Source: Lutjanus erythropterus (taxonomy: Eukaryota; Chordata; Actinopteri; Lutjaniformes; Lutjanidae). From it: 64,000 nucleotides of DNA. This document shows, piece by piece, positions 1-12,900 of the stretch. The DNA lies in the NCBI GenBank assembly GCA_020091685.1, contig CM034607.1:2471439-2535438 (forward strand), read 5' to 3'. The position numbers were made by a program, and so were the translations under genes. The first letter of the stretch is position 1; each line of letters starts with the position of its first letter. Under the pieces are notes generated by a model that was given only the letters and a program-made list of their open reading frames with translations, searched no databases and was not told the origin of the DNA.

Positions 1-1089
1 GTTTAGCATTAAAAAAGAGCTGTGTTCTTTGCACATGTTGCGCTTCATCTCTACGGCTCAAAGGCAGATTCCGTCACATGTCGGTCCAAACCATGCACAC
101 GGTTTTTGCGAAGCTGCTTTGAAAGTCAGGCTCCCAGCTTCTTCACACGGGAAGAAGTTAAACAACAGCAAAGATTCCCTCAAGAGAAATTCAGATAAAG
201 TTACTGAGAAAAAGTACTTCAAGACACTTCATCTGACTTTAGATGCCACATGTCAGCAAAAGTAGTTGTAATAACAAAAATATCTGACATTTGATATAAA
301 GCATAAAGGTTACTGGCTGTATTTCTAAAGGCCATGTATATAGCACTGTCAAGTAACTTTATTTCTTCTTTTTAAAGTTTGTCGCATCCATCACTCCCAG
401 AGTTTTACTCATTCTCTTCTTTTCAGGCAGAAAATTCAGAGTGGCAACTTTTAGCGTAGTGGATCTCAACTGGCCTGGCTGCAGAGTCCAAATTTTCCCC
501 CAGACGTTAATTCACAGTTCACTCAGCGGCTGACTAACCACCTATCTGCCCATTCCACCTGTCGATGGTTTCTAACAGGACCCTTGATATCACTTTACAA
601 ATGAATATGAAAGAGCTGCTGCTCATTTACATACTCATCTCAGGTCTTTTTTGTGTGGAATGTAAGCAAAACGAGGTGTAACTAACTGAAGCTAGAAACA
701 ATACTTCAAGCCAGACATGCTGTTTTTTTTGCAGAAATTTGCCACACCATCCACTTGGACTCCATTGGGGGAGTATCACATGCCTGGTAAAGCAATCACA
801 CTTAAAAGATGGACAGGTAGATCGGTGTGGTGTCAGAAATAATGCTGGCATATAACTGGACCTTTGTTCTCAAGAGGGAGCTGAGCTGGAAGGGAAGGTT
901 TTCGATTTACCTGTCAATCTACATTCCAACTGAGTGACCAGACGATTGAGATCATGCATACAAGCAGCCAAGACAAGTTTCCTGGGCTCAGCCTTAAAGA
1001 TATCTGAGCTTGGAAGCTTGGAGTAGAGCCGCTTCTCCTTCAAGTCGAAAGGAACCATCTGAGGTTTTTTCACGGCAACACAACCCTGA

Positions 1090-1395
1090 GAAACTGCATT
1101 GTCTGTGAATATTCACGGTCATCCAGGTCATAGAATTTGTTAAGGGTTATTGTAGGTAACTGGACCTCTTAGGTTCTTGAAGATGTCTGTCTACCTTCAT
1201 GTGACCGTACAACTCACATGATGGCAGGGTGGGTGCATTAGTCACATACCTCTCAAGGTATTAACAGCCTCACAGAGGTTAAATAGCCAACACTTCCTAG
1301 TCAGTTAGAACTGAAGAAGCCTTTTGGGTGAGAGGCGAAACGTCTTCAAGAACCTAAGCAAGTTCAGTTGCCTGTGATTACCCTTGATGGAAACT
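1090..1395 (+). mobile_element. Penelope-like terminal repeat, head-to-head inverted pair
   Basis: The + arm (about 1186-1380) resembles the 3' non-coding end of the Penelope-like element at 61250-61440. Shared blocks include GAACTGAAGAAGCC, GAGAGGCGAAACGTCTTC and a trailing AGTTGCCT. The left part (about 1090-1175) is the reverse complement of the extreme 3' end of the same element, including the ATCCAGGTCAT block and the GAATATTC block. No coding part is present. This reads as a terminal-repeat remnant in inverted duplicate. Confidence 0.75.
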
Positions 1396-1689
1396 TTGCA
1401 TTAGCTTGTCTCGGTTTGGTCGCTCGTGCATGTAGGAAACAAGAAAACTCAGCATTTGGCTGCCAGGCTAAAGATAAAAGTGTGAGCCCAGCTGTTTCCT
1501 CTCTGCTCTGGTGCCAATCTGATACTCGCTACTCAGTCAGCTCACTGTCCTCGGTCCATCACTGCTTTTCCTCTGTGCTCCACTGACAGTTCAGTTTTCT
1601 GGGAAGGTTTCGAGTCCTAATGCGCTCTACATCAAATGTAATGCCATGTCAACAAAAGTGCTTTGACTTACTGTTCTTTGTTCAACTTC

Positions 1690-1790
1690 AAATGTCAAAC
1701 AGTTGCAAATTGTTGCATCTCTGTCTCTAATTTTTGACCTGCACGCTTTGCATACTGTAATTAGTTTTTTGTTGACCAATACTCAGCCCG
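1690..1790 (+). repeat. Unnamed repeat shared with 57413-57495
   Basis: The blocks AAATGTCAAACA, CTAATTTTTGACC and TTTGCATACT occur in the same order and spacing here and at 57413-57495 (there TTAATTTTTGACCC). Both stretches are flanked by GTTAGCTTG-like words. No terminal repeats or coding capacity were recognised. Confidence 0.5.
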
Positions 1791-3115
1791 CTAAGCAGCA
1801 ATGGTGCCTATGCAAAATAGACCATATGACCACATCACTGCAAAACAAAAGGTAACAGCTGTTAGCTTGTTTACATTTGCAACATTAGCATCCCAGGTGC
1901 CCTAGTGAAGTCACGAGTCATTGCTGTTAAGGTCAAAATTGAGTTGCAAGTCTTTGTCAATTTGTAGTCTTGCATAGGTCCACACATACACATTCTGCTA
2001 CAGTGGAAAAATGCCCTGCCTTGTTTGAATTTCTTGAAACCAATCACAGTTGTCTTGGCACTAAGCACTAAACCCAGGATGCAGCGATGATGCTGCTGCA
2101 AAATAGTTTTGATGGAAGATAGGAGACAGATAGGAGTCTACAATCATCAAATTGTGACTCAAGTCCACACCTTTGATTAACATCCATAAATCTGCTTGGA
2201 AATCATAGATCCGGTGTAAAATATATCCAGTGACAGTTGTCTGTATCCATTTCAACAGCTATTTCAGCAAAATTTTAATGATGCCAATTTGACAAAATGT
2301 AAACTCTTGTCTCAATCTTTTGTGAGGGGGTGGATACATTACCAGTGGCATAAGAAAAAATTCATGGGATCATGAAAGGGCAACATTACTGCAAAATGTT
2401 CAAAATGATCAGTTTGAGACAACAGTTCACCATAAGCAAATGCAGCTTTTATTTTGCATCGTACATCAAGTGCCACTGGGTCCAATTAAAAGTTACATCT
2501 GCTGGACTTTTGTACTTCTACCATGAGTGGAGCTCAAACTTTCAGAGCTTCTCCTTACAGTGGTGAGTGGAATAATATGTTATTAAAAATAACATATGCT
2601 TTTTGTCTTCAGGGGAAAGGTGGGAGCAGGAAACAAGTGGGATTGTGGGAAATATTTTTTGTCTTTAAATTCTGTTCATTTTTGTTCATCAGATCAAATT
2701 CACCTAAACCAGAGGAGATGTTAAACGCCAGCCTCCATCACGCTCACATATCCTCTGAGGCAGTGTGAGGAAAAGCAAACATTTGTTTTGGTAAACGGCA
2801 CGAGCCAGAACACACTGACAGAATTGTTCTGATACATTTTTAATTTGATTTATTCAGGAGGATGATGTTGGATTTAGATGATAGCTTGCTGCAGAAACGT
2901 CCGCTGACAGATGGTGAAGGGACAGACTGACAGTCGAATAAAGAAACTCAGTGCATTGTTGATGGTTGTTCTGTAATTCAATCCCTGTACTTCCTTTTAC
3001 AATGCCTGCAAGGGTATGTCTGTCATAGGTGATGCATATTTCAGCAATAACGCCACAAAAATGTAGTGAAATTTGAAGTAAATCTCTTATGGATACACTA
3101 GTTATATTCTAGAGT

Positions 3116-3500
3116 AGGGGTGTCAAACTCAATCACAGAAGGGGCCAAAATTTAAAACACAGTCTAAGTCGTGGGCCAAACAGGATTAACATTTATTAAA
3201 CAGTCTAAAACTGACTATGTTTTATTCAGAAATATGAATTTGAACAGCCAGACTGCAACAACTTTTTCCTCAATAAAATAAATAAGATTTAAAATAAGTT
3301 TTTTTCTTCAACAATAACAAAGGAAAATGAGAATATTTCAGCTCAGAATATTTAAGTTCACATATCCAGGTGGGGGTTACATTTGAAAATGTTTGCTTTT
3401 TGTCTGGACACAAGATATCACACACTTTAATCATGCAAACCCTTAATGGCACTACATTTGACATAAAAAATATGTTCATATAATAATATTACAAACCCAT
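3116..3500 (+). mobile_element. hAT-type transposon remnant (GGGGTGTCAAACTCA family)
   Basis: It begins with AGGGGTGTCAAACTCA followed by GGGGCCAAAAT and GTGGGCCAAACAGG, the hallmark start of a widespread vertebrate hAT-derived repeat. The right terminus is not clear, so the end coordinate is approximate. No transposase reading frame is present. Confidence 0.55.
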
Positions 3501-3883
3501 CAGCTCATCAGGTACAGATGAGCATATTGACCTGCTCAATTTAACATTAAGGCCAAAACGCACTGAGAACTTCAATAGAAAAGTCAACTGTAGCTTCTAT
3601 GGTTCACTGCAGGCTTCAGATTTTAAATGTAACACCACAGAACCAGCAGTATTTTAGGAAAAGGTTAAACTGCACACTGACACACACTGAGGAGATGAAG
3701 AGGAGAGACAGAGTCTGGACTCTTCATCATGACTTACAATAATGCAGCAATTAAGTATTTAAAAGTACACAAATCAGACTTGGAGTAAAAAAAAATCACG
3801 CACCACAGAAGTGTACATTAATATTATGATTCATGATCATAAAATGTTTTTATATCAAGTCGACACATCTGTCCATATTGACA

Positions 3884-3885
<2 letters not shown>

Positions 3886-3931
<46 letters not shown>
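3886..3931. repeat. (CT)23 microsatellite
   Basis: Uninterrupted CT dinucleotides. The Ser-Leu-rich ORFs across it are artefacts. Confidence 0.97.
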
Positions 3932-3933
<2 letters not shown>

Positions 3934-4579
3934 TGTGGGTCAGTCTTATTTTTATTTTTACCTGGTTTCAGGTGGAGCTGCAGTTCATCTCCCTCCTCAT
4001 TTACTTGTGTTTCTTTGCACTGAGTCAGTTGTCTAAACAGACAAACCTGTTTACATTGTCGTTTGACTGAAACTCGCGTCTTCGCGACTGCGAGTTGATT
4101 TATTTCTCGGGTTGATTGATTGATTTAAAGACAAAACAGGTGAAATTTCCATGCAGCGAAGCAATTGTTATTAAATGTATCTGCAATGTTATTCCATCCA
4201 TTATATCTGTAAGTGTAATGGAATAGAATTACTTTTTCTATGTCCAGATTATACAGTCCTGTTTACATGTAATCCATTACTCCCCAAACCTGCTTGGGAT
4301 GCAAAGATTCTTTTAAATACATGGAAATACATTATACTTTACTTACCACCAACACTGAAACATTATGATGAAGAATGCATTAATAGATTGATCAATGTAT
4401 ATTTGACTTTAGTTAACATGTACAAAGATAATTTATACTGCATGGATTATTATAGTATACTACAATCCCTACTGCAGTTGATGGTTGAGGTTTGTATCAG
4501 TGAGTATAGGGCCAGGGGTAAGAGGAAGAAATGGAGAGGGGTGTTTATTTAGCATTTTTAAGATTAAAGTATACATATA

Positions 4580-5440
4580 AAGAGAGCTCCCCCTGCACAG
4601 CCAGTGTGAGGGATCAGGTGCTGACTGGTCACAGGAACATTAAAAGTAAACAACTGCACACTGAGCTGACTTTACTGAGACTTTATTAAGAACAAACAAC
4701 ATGTTTCGCCTGTAGTTTCTTTTGGTTCGCTCAGCGAAACTGCATGAGCTGTCACAGCTGTGATAAATATTCATGGATCATGTCACTAATTATAACATTA
4801 ACTTCACTTTTTTCAGTGCTATTTAAAAAAAATCATTTATCCGAAACTTTTACACAAAATTATATTTATCAAAAATATAGCAAGATTAGTAAAGAGAAGA
4901 ATTTTAGCTATTTTTATATCATTTAAACTGATAATATTATACAACTGACTGAATAGGAAATGTTAAAAATCTATTACAGGTTTTACTGCTGTCCCTCTGC
5001 ACCACTAAGTGGGAAGGATGAGAGACAGAGGACGTAGTGGCTCGTCTCTACCTGCAGGTCCAAACTATGTGAGGACAGACAGACAGATAAATTAATATAA
5101 TATCACAGAAAAGGAGCTCAGATCTTGTGTTTCATTAAGTCCACTGGGTTCAAGTATGTTCAGTTCATGAATCCAAATTGCCTCCCCTCTTAAGAGCTGC
5201 TTAATCAAGTTGCCTTCTCTTAGACTGGGTCACATTTTTTCGATACCAGTAAATTTAAGGGATGTAGCCAACCTATGGTTTTTCTCCTTGTCGTGTTTAG
5301 CAATGACATAATCCCTGTTACCATTTCTAATGACAGCCTGATGCCGTCTGTTTGAGATCACGCTGTGTTTGGCCCACATACATCAAACCACAAGGGTATT
5401 TCAAGATATATATGTAACGTGTGGAGAGTCATTTATTATA
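4580..5440 (-). mobile_element. Penelope-like element, 3' half, second family, decayed
   Basis: On the minus strand, 5386-5348 reads LMYVGQTQRDLKQ, the core of a GIY-YIG endonuclease as found at the C-terminus of Penelope-like elements. Downstream, pieces resembling NRDYVIAKHD, LATSLKFTGIEK and a closing WIHELN-type block appear in shifting frames, so the ORF is broken. At 4580-4760 lies a terminal repeat of the same family as 17690-17950, with blocks GGATCAGGTGCTG, CTGCACACTGA and TTTCGCCTGT. The order on the minus strand, endonuclease then terminal repeat, is the normal 3' end of such an element. Confidence 0.75.
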
Positions 5441-5471
5441 AATAAGTATATATGTTGAGAGGTTGAATTAC

Positions 5472-5657
5472 CATTTTAACTTTAGCCTCAAAATGGCATT
5501 TTAACTTTATTTTTGACACTTTCACTTTATTTTTGACATTTTCACTTTATTTTCAACGACTTAATTTGGACATTTTAAGTTCATTTTCAACATTTTAACT
5601 TTATTTTTGACATTTCAGCTTCATTTTTAACATTTTAACTTTATCCTCAAAATGTAA
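5472..5657. repeat. Degenerate ~20-bp minisatellite
   Basis: About nine diverged copies of a unit like CATTTTAACTTTATTTTTGA, spaced about 20 bp apart. Looser copies reach about 5775. Confidence 0.8.
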
Positions 5658-6115
5658 AACAAAATTAAAAACTGTCCTCCCCTGATTTATTTTTTTCTAA
5701 TGCCTGGCATTAATACTGAAAATACATTATTTTCAGCATTTTGACTTTATCCTTGAAATGCAAAATAATTTTCATTTTTCCTTATACCTGGTCCTGTAAT
5801 TATATCCCTCATCTGTCAACCTCTAGCTTATGAGTAGTCATGATTATCCTTAAGTCACTTATGAGTCATTATAATTCACATTGACAATGCTTTATGACAT
5901 GTAGTCATAAAGTATTATAAATGAATTATGATTCACTATGAATGTCTCTATGACACACTACAGATTGTGAGTGATGCCTGCCACTCTGTTCTCATCATTC
6001 CATCAGTATCAACACACAAATATGTAGGAACGCACTTTTCATTAATGAGCAATTATGACCTGAATATTATAATTTCACCCAATCTTTTTTCTTCCTTTTT
6101 CCTCCCCAAAATGGG

Positions 6116-6123
6116 GTGTGTAT

Positions 6124-6180
<57 letters not shown>
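6116..6180. repeat. (GT)n microsatellite, interrupted
   Basis: GT repeats with a few TT or AT interruptions. The Val-Cys and His-Thr ORFs over it are artefacts. Confidence 0.97.
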
Positions 6181-7329
6181 AATGTGGCAGTTATGGGTAG
6201 ATTCCTGAACCATAACACAGTAGCTGCTAATGAGGGCTCTGGGGAGACAGAGAGAGAGATGGGGGTTGTTCATCAGTTTCCATATTATTCTCATAATCAA
6301 GGTCCCCATTCACAGACTGCAGCGCTGCGTGTTGTTGCAGTGGCAGCAATTACCATCTTCCCCACACCAAACTGACTTCTTCTCCACAACTAATTATCTT
6401 TACTCCCTTTCCCCTGAAAAATTAAAGGAGAGCCGTCCTTGATAGATAATTTATTATGAAGCAGCAGGACATCATCAACACTGCTGAGAACTGTGTTATA
6501 GTTTTCATATTTTGAATGTTCAGATTTACAGTAGGTCTGTAGCGGAGCACGGCAGGCATGTTGAACACGCTGTTTGCTGGAGTTTATCCTCTGGTGCTCT
6601 TATCAGTTCAGAATAAAAGAAGAAACTGCTGAATGTTCAAGCTGCGGGCATTAATAGAATTCAGCCTAGATAATATTGTAGCTGGGCTCAATTCTAGACA
6701 TTTAATTATGGGGGAAAGGAGGAAATGAAACATTTTAGTGCAAGTAGACCCTCATATTTCACACCATCAAAGTAAAATATTCATGACACATTTACTTAGT
6801 CCATTTTCATTATTTTACAGACACTGTAGGTTTATGTTTAATGTTTAAGATGAAAATGTGGGTCAAACACTTAATTCTTTTTCTTTTTTTTAAATTAATT
6901 TCATTATGGCACCACAGTTGTTGTTCTCATTTATGAGAAGACAAAATATGTTTAGAATAGATACATTTTTGAAATTGAAGTTTGCAGCTTTTGATAGTTT
7001 TGCGATTTTTGTTAAATCATGTATTCTACAGAGGTTGTGGTGTGATTCTTTTGTGTCTCTTCGCAATTTGTCTGATCAGACGAAGCCAAACCTCTGACAG
7101 AAGCTACAGCCACTGGCTGTGACAGCCACAGCTGGAGCTGGCACCTGCTTGTTGGTTTGGGGCTGAAACACCTTCTGTGGCTCTGGCTGCAGCTACGGTT
7201 GAGGCAGTCCTTCCTCACCAGAAAAACAGCTGCAAAGGTCGTCTCTTCACGCAGCTTATTATGACTGTATTTACATTTACCGTCAGGTGGCGACCTCTGA
7301 AGTGAGGAAGTCACATGGCGGAGTTGGGG

Positions 7330-7567
7330 TTGATGGATGGGTCAACCAGGGCAGAAATATAGAGTGCAACAAAGTGAATATGATTTATGTAGGTGAAATC
7401 AACAAATAGGAGCTTGCTAATGCTATTATACTGACCTTTATTCCACTTAAATTCAGCTTGAATTCTTTTTTTATCAGTACGCAGTTACGCAGTTAATTGT
7501 TAATGCACTTTTTTGGCTTCTGAACGGGGGCGTGCTAGAAAACGTTAGGGAACCACTGCTTAAACCT
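7330..7567 (-). mobile_element. Non-autonomous hAT-like repeat, copy 1 of 3
   Basis: It ends with GGGAACCACTGCTTA, the reverse complement of a CAGTGGTTCCC-type hAT terminus. It shares internal blocks (GATTTATG, TGCTAATGCTAT, ATACTGACCTTTATT) with 22620-22862 and, inverted, with 14998-15283. The left boundary is uncertain. Confidence 0.65.
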
Positions 7568-8369
7568 AACCAAACTGTGGATGTTTCACAATGTTACCCA
7601 CGTGTTTAACATCACATGACATCATACACCACATGACATATGTAATATATGGTAGGTCATACAGTCATCAGTCAACAGTCATGTACTATATGTTGTTTTG
7701 GAGTCTTTAGCAATCAACTTTTTCTGTCAAAGTGCTGGGCTGAAGCTTTGGCATGATTATGACAACAGATGTATGTTTCTTTTATTTCTCTTTCTAGGGC
7801 TGTAAGTTACATCATTGCTGTTGTTACAGAGGTAGTTATGGCTGTGGAAACTGTGTCTAAATGCTGTTGACAAAACCTAGAGTTTGCAACATCAGGCAAG
7901 AAATTGTTGGAGATCGAGATACTCCAGTCAGGATTTGAAGCCAACACTTCTATTAGATGTGGCAGATGTGTCGCTCTGCACCACAGGAGTCCAGAAATAA
8001 CTTTATCATAATGCTCAGACAACACAACCATGTCAAGTCACTGCACATGAACAACACTTGCACGTAGATGAAGATAAATGTAGATAAATGTGTGGAAGCC
8101 TTTGTGATCAGAACAACCACAGCTGAGGCTAAGACCAGTTAAGCAATAAAGCAATACTTACAGCACCAGGTATGTCAAAGCTGGAATGAAAAAAGTATTT
8201 TGAGGGAATACAACATGTAATGTAAGGGAATGTAATAGTAGCTCTGAAAAAAAGGTCTGACTGTAACCTTTCAGTCTACATGAGATTCCAAAAGGTGGCA
8301 GAGTTTGAAAAATTTTCACCTAAAATACATTTTGGTGAAAGCTGCAGAGTCTAAGCTAGAGATGGGAAA

Positions 8370-8940
8370 TAACTAAGTACAAATATTTATTTACTACAAT
8401 TATATACTATATTTATGTAGATTTTTGACATATTAGTACTTGAGTACTTGAGTATTGCTTTGCCTGACAACTTTTTTTTTACTTAAACTACCTCCTTTAC
8501 ATTTTCAAAACAGGCACATTTGTTTACTTTTAATGCAAAGACATAACAAGATGAAAATGACTGAACAAGAAAAAAACAACCAAAAGACGTAATAAGACAA
8601 AAACGATGTAAGAGATGTAACAAGATGTAATGAGATGAAAAAGACAATAAAGTTGTAACAAGATGAAAATGATGAAATGAGATGAAAACAACAAAAACTA
8701 TACATCACAAGGTGAAAAGGATGTAAAAGATGTAACAAGAAAATGTCATAACAAAAATAAAATGACTAAAAGAAGTAACAAGATGAAAAAGATCTAACAA
8801 GACAAATATGACGTAACAAGGCAAAAATGACACACAAGAGACATACAAAAGTATCTGCATATTCCAGGCCTTTAATAGCTCAAGCCTTGGATTTGATACA
8901 GTTGATGTATTGCCACAGTAAGCATAATTGTACGACTTAA
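8370..8940 (-). repeat. hAT-like fragment with degenerate ACAAGATGAAAA satellite
   Basis: About 8514-8840 consists of irregular repeats built from GTAACAAGATGAAAATGA-like words. It is preceded (8370-8470) by a stretch with TACTTGAGTACTTGAGTA, typical of one fish hAT family. The same arrangement in reverse complement occupies 50640-51560. The ORFs are compositional artefacts. Confidence 0.7.
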
Positions 8941-9276
8941 GTATATTTTATGTCATTTGGTAATGTAGCAGAACACCCTGAAAAATTCTGTACAAAAATT
9001 AAGAAAAAATCCCAATCCCCCATTTTTCAGCTCACATCACTACAGACCGTGCGAACACTTTCTTTTATCAAGCAGAGATCTTACAGTATAACTTATCCTT
9101 TAGCCAACCCTCATATATTCATTGCTCCATCTTTTACCTATTCCCCTCCGTCCCTCTATTCCTTAGGGCACTCTTTATTATCTGAATCCATTTAAATGGC
9201 TGGTGGATACTTCCAGGTAAGTACTTTCAGTCTCAGCCATAAAAGAAAAACTCCTCAAGGTGACCTCATCTTCATC

Positions 9277-9300
9277 TTTCTTTCTTTCTTTCTTCTTCTC
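9277..9300. repeat. Short (TTTC)n microsatellite
   Basis: About four TTTC units followed by a CTT-rich tract. Confidence 0.85.
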
Positions 9301-10152
9301 CTTCCATCTTCTGAAAGGCTCTCAAGCTAAAGAGGTGTGGGCTTCCTTTTATGGCACCCTGTTGAATCAGACTTATTGGTAAATTAGATTAACGCAGCCT
9401 GCTCCACACAGTCAGCTTGGATTTAGGCTGCCTTTCTTCCCCATTACCTCTGACTGCGTGAGAGGCATCTCCCCCGGATGTGGCAGAATTGAATAGAGGA
9501 GATGTCAGCCTCCGTCTGGTACATTTCCATCAACAGAGGTTCAGACAGCGGTTTGACTTGTCTGATGTGTGTAATGTTAAAAAAGAATATTTTCTCTTTG
9601 ATCGCTTCAGTTGCTTGCTGAGCTCAGGGCGAGCTGATATCACTTGAGCTGCTCAGATCTGTGAGTTTAGCAGAATGATTTTGAACACCATGCTGAACAG
9701 GAGAGGAGGGAAGGTGCTTTCTCTGAAACTCATGCTACAAGGCCGTTTTTGATATGACTTTCATTTGCACTAAAAGTCAGTCATCTTCCCAAAAAGTGAC
9801 ATATTTGCTGTTACTCTGACTGGTAGTCATTCAGCCTGTTCCTGTAATCTAATTCAGCCTGTTCCTGGAATTTATCTTCCCTGCTTATGTCATTCTGTAG
9901 CTGCTGCCATGATATGAAACTCATTGGAAACCTAACCCCCAATCTAACTGAAAAAAGATTATTTTCTTATTGCCATTCACAGAAAAACAATGATCTGGCA
10001 CCCTCACTGTCAGGGAAACATCTTTTGTCAGTACTTTCCCAAACAATGCTAAATTTAGGTAAGTATAACTACAATAGATAAGGAGATAGATCCTGGTTCT
10101 TGAGGTTGGAGAAAGATTGTGGCCATGGCTAAAAGAACCGTCGAAATGTGTA

Positions 10153-10517
10153 AGGTAGCACTTTATTTGGATGTGCATAAGACTGTTATTACACTGTCAT
10201 AACCATGTCACGACACCCGTCATGAGCATAAAGCTGTCTATGTTTTATAAATTATAAGTTAACACTGAGATGCCTTTGTTATGACAACTTGACATTATTC
10301 AAGCCAATAATATCTTTGTTAACACAACATGACATTAACCAAGCCAATGATTTCTTTGTTATGATAACTTGACATTATGAAACTTAAATAAACTGTTCAG
10401 TTTTATGTTTTAAAATGACAGTGAACTGTCATATGTGGTTTGTTTTATGTGGTTTGGTCATGAGACCATTATAACCATGTTATGCATGTTTTTCTTGACT
10501 TCAAGTAAAGTGGTACT
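10153..10517. mobile_element. MITE-like element with internal 40-bp tandem units
   Basis: The ends GGTAGCACTTTATTTG (left) and CAAGTAAAGTGGTACT (right) are imperfect inverted repeats. Inside, about 10273-10392 holds nearly three copies of a 40-bp unit (TTTGTTATGACAACTTGACA...). Right after the element, ATTTGGATGTGC at 10518 repeats the sequence next to the left end, as if a second truncated copy were joined on. Confidence 0.65.
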
Positions 10518-12289
10518 ATTTGGATGTGCCATAAAGCTGTCATTAAATGTTATAGGCTAGTTTGAAGATAGAGTACTGACCAAAGGTATTTCACTTACAA
10601 TTGGCTGATGAATAGAAAGCGGTTAGTTCACTTGTTGCTAAAGTAGGCTAGCCACTGTCTGCTGTTATCTATAGCGGTTAGCTTGTTAACTTGGTTCAGC
10701 TGTGGAGTTAGCTGTCTAATTAGCTGACTCAGCCCCAGGGTGCCAGGAGCCAAACCCAGCAAGAAAAACACCAGAGTACTGTGTTCCCTGGTGTCAAACG
10801 GGCCACTGGTGATTTCAGAGGCTGTGTTTGCACACCAGTGTGGGGATCCATTAGCTATCATCTAACACTGATTTAGCCTTTTGGGGGAACTGTTGATGTT
10901 TCAGGACTATCTATTTATCTATCTATATCTATTTTGATATTTTGTTCAAAAAGTGTCATTTTTTGTCATTGCTGAACTTACAGCCTGTTGTCTAAACAAT
11001 GTTTGATCATGGTCAATTTTTGTCCAGGTCAAAATTGACCATATGTTTTTGATCTAACAAAGATCCAACTAGGATCAAAACATTTTTATGTCTGGTTTGG
11101 TGTTACTGTGCAGATTAAATTCTTTTTAGTCATTGCTGTTTTCAGGCTGTTCAGCATTGCTTGACATGTGCATGTGACTGTTGGTGGCAGATGGGATCCA
11201 AACCACTGCCTCCTATGCCAAATTCATGCACCCTTTTGACCAGACCATCCACCCAGACCGATCTAACCTGATCAACCTCATCTCTCAAGGTTTGGAAGTG
11301 GTATAACAGGACAAAGAAAGGGTCCAGAATGCCTATTCGATTTTGACATATCTTGTGTACAACTGGAAAAACCTGTTGGTGGTGTTAAAGGAATGGCCAG
11401 AACACTAAGAATCTCTGGACAAGAAGTCTACTCCAGATCAAAAAGGTGAATGGACTCTCAGTTATCTCTAATAACCACACAAAAACATCTTTCAGTACAG
11501 ATTGTTAATGGTAACTTTTCTAGCTGAGTGTGTGACTGTCCTTATTGTTGCTTTGTGTTAACCAGTGCAGACTGCAGGATGTGATAAATTATCAAAAAGT
11601 AGAGTCAACCCATGCAGTGATCCAATAACAAAAGACATCATGAAAGCCATCAGTGTCATACAGACACTTTAATGATTTCCTCCAGCATTGAACACATGGA
11701 AGTCTTCTATTACCCCTGTCACACATCCCCCATCACCATTCCACCCCCACAGCCATGTGGCATCCCTCAGAGTTTCTGTTGACTGGCCTCTTATTGATCT
11801 CCTGTTGTCTCCCTCTGATGAAAATGGATCTGTTTTTTCCTCGGGGTCCCAGACGTATCACTCAACTCACTGGTTGCCATTCTTCTGGGCCTTCAAGATG
11901 AGATTTTCACAGATACGGTCCTTCAGCCACAGGATGGGCTGGGGTGGAAAGGGATGAGGGGGGCATGGAGAGTGAGGTCAGCCTAGCAGATCTACATCAA
12001 TACTGGTCACTTAAGCATCTCTGTTCTACCATTGCGTCAAAAACTAATCCTGGAAAAAACCTCCAATATAATCCAGTAAACATCTGACACCCACTCCACT
12101 TGAGTCTTTTAGAACTATCTGTATTGAAGAACTTAATGGCCTGCAACTCCTGCTTAACCTTCAAAGTTTCAGCAGTAGATCTGAGCCTCTAGCTCAATTA
12201 TTTTCTGTAAAGAAATTAAAAGCAGAAATGTTTCCAGCCTTGGTGTCCTCGTAATTGAACACTTGGATGAATAGTCATCAAAACTAAGG

Positions 12290-12460
12290 ACAACCCACAT
12301 TGTCTGTGGAGATTCTTCTAGGAGCGGTACATAGACATCTGGACTTGCTTAAGGTTCTTGAAGACATTTCACCTCTCATCCAAAAGGCCTTCTTCAGTGC
12401 AGTCGCAAGGTGTCCATCCCAAACTGCATAGCAACACATCTGTGGAAATTCTCAGTCATC
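12290..12460 (-). mobile_element. Penelope-like terminal repeat remnant
   Basis: The reverse complement contains CTGAAGAAGGCC, TTTTGGATGAGAGG and TGAAATGTCTTCAAGAACC, the terminal-repeat core of the family seen at 1311 and 61359. A partner fragment in the opposite orientation lies at 12837-12900. Confidence 0.75.
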
Positions 12461-12836
12461 TGTAAGCGTAGGCTTAGTGAACACTCCTGGACACGGGTCA
12501 TGAATTTCAAGTTGATATCTGTGTCCATGCACTAGAGCAAGTTTTTGAAAACTAGCTATTTTGATTAAAAAACACTGATTGACTCGTAAAATCAAAATGG
12601 ATTGACTTATAAAAATTACCGTGATAACTTTAGATACACAGAGTCTGTAGATGATCTTGAGTCATTTTAATTCTACAAGGAGTTTGTGAAAATAGGATTT
12701 TGACATATATGAGAAAAAGCCATAAAACTTTACATTTTTAAAGCAGAAGACCAGTTGAGAAATGAACTGACTGATTGCAGAAGTACTGAAGAACTGATTC
12801 AGAGTCATCCAGGTCATGTATTATAGAACATGTATT

Positions 12837-12900
12837 GAAGTATTCTCTAGGAGCTGCACATAAATGTCTTCAAGGACCTTATGCAAATCCAGTTGCCTGC
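12837..12900 (+). mobile_element. Penelope-like terminal repeat fragment, partner of 12290-12460
   Basis: It carries ATGTCTTCAAGGACCTTA and AATCCAGTTGCCTGCC, the distal end of the terminal repeat. It is preceded by CTCTAGGAGCTGCACATA, which also occurs in similar form at 12316-12333. Confidence 0.55.

Noticed and set aside
4175-4552. 125-codon plus-strand ORF
   Set aside because: AT-rich codon content, no recognised motif and no splice sites in phase. Treated as a chance ORF. It is the longest unexplained ORF upstream of the first exon, so a protein search would still be reasonable.
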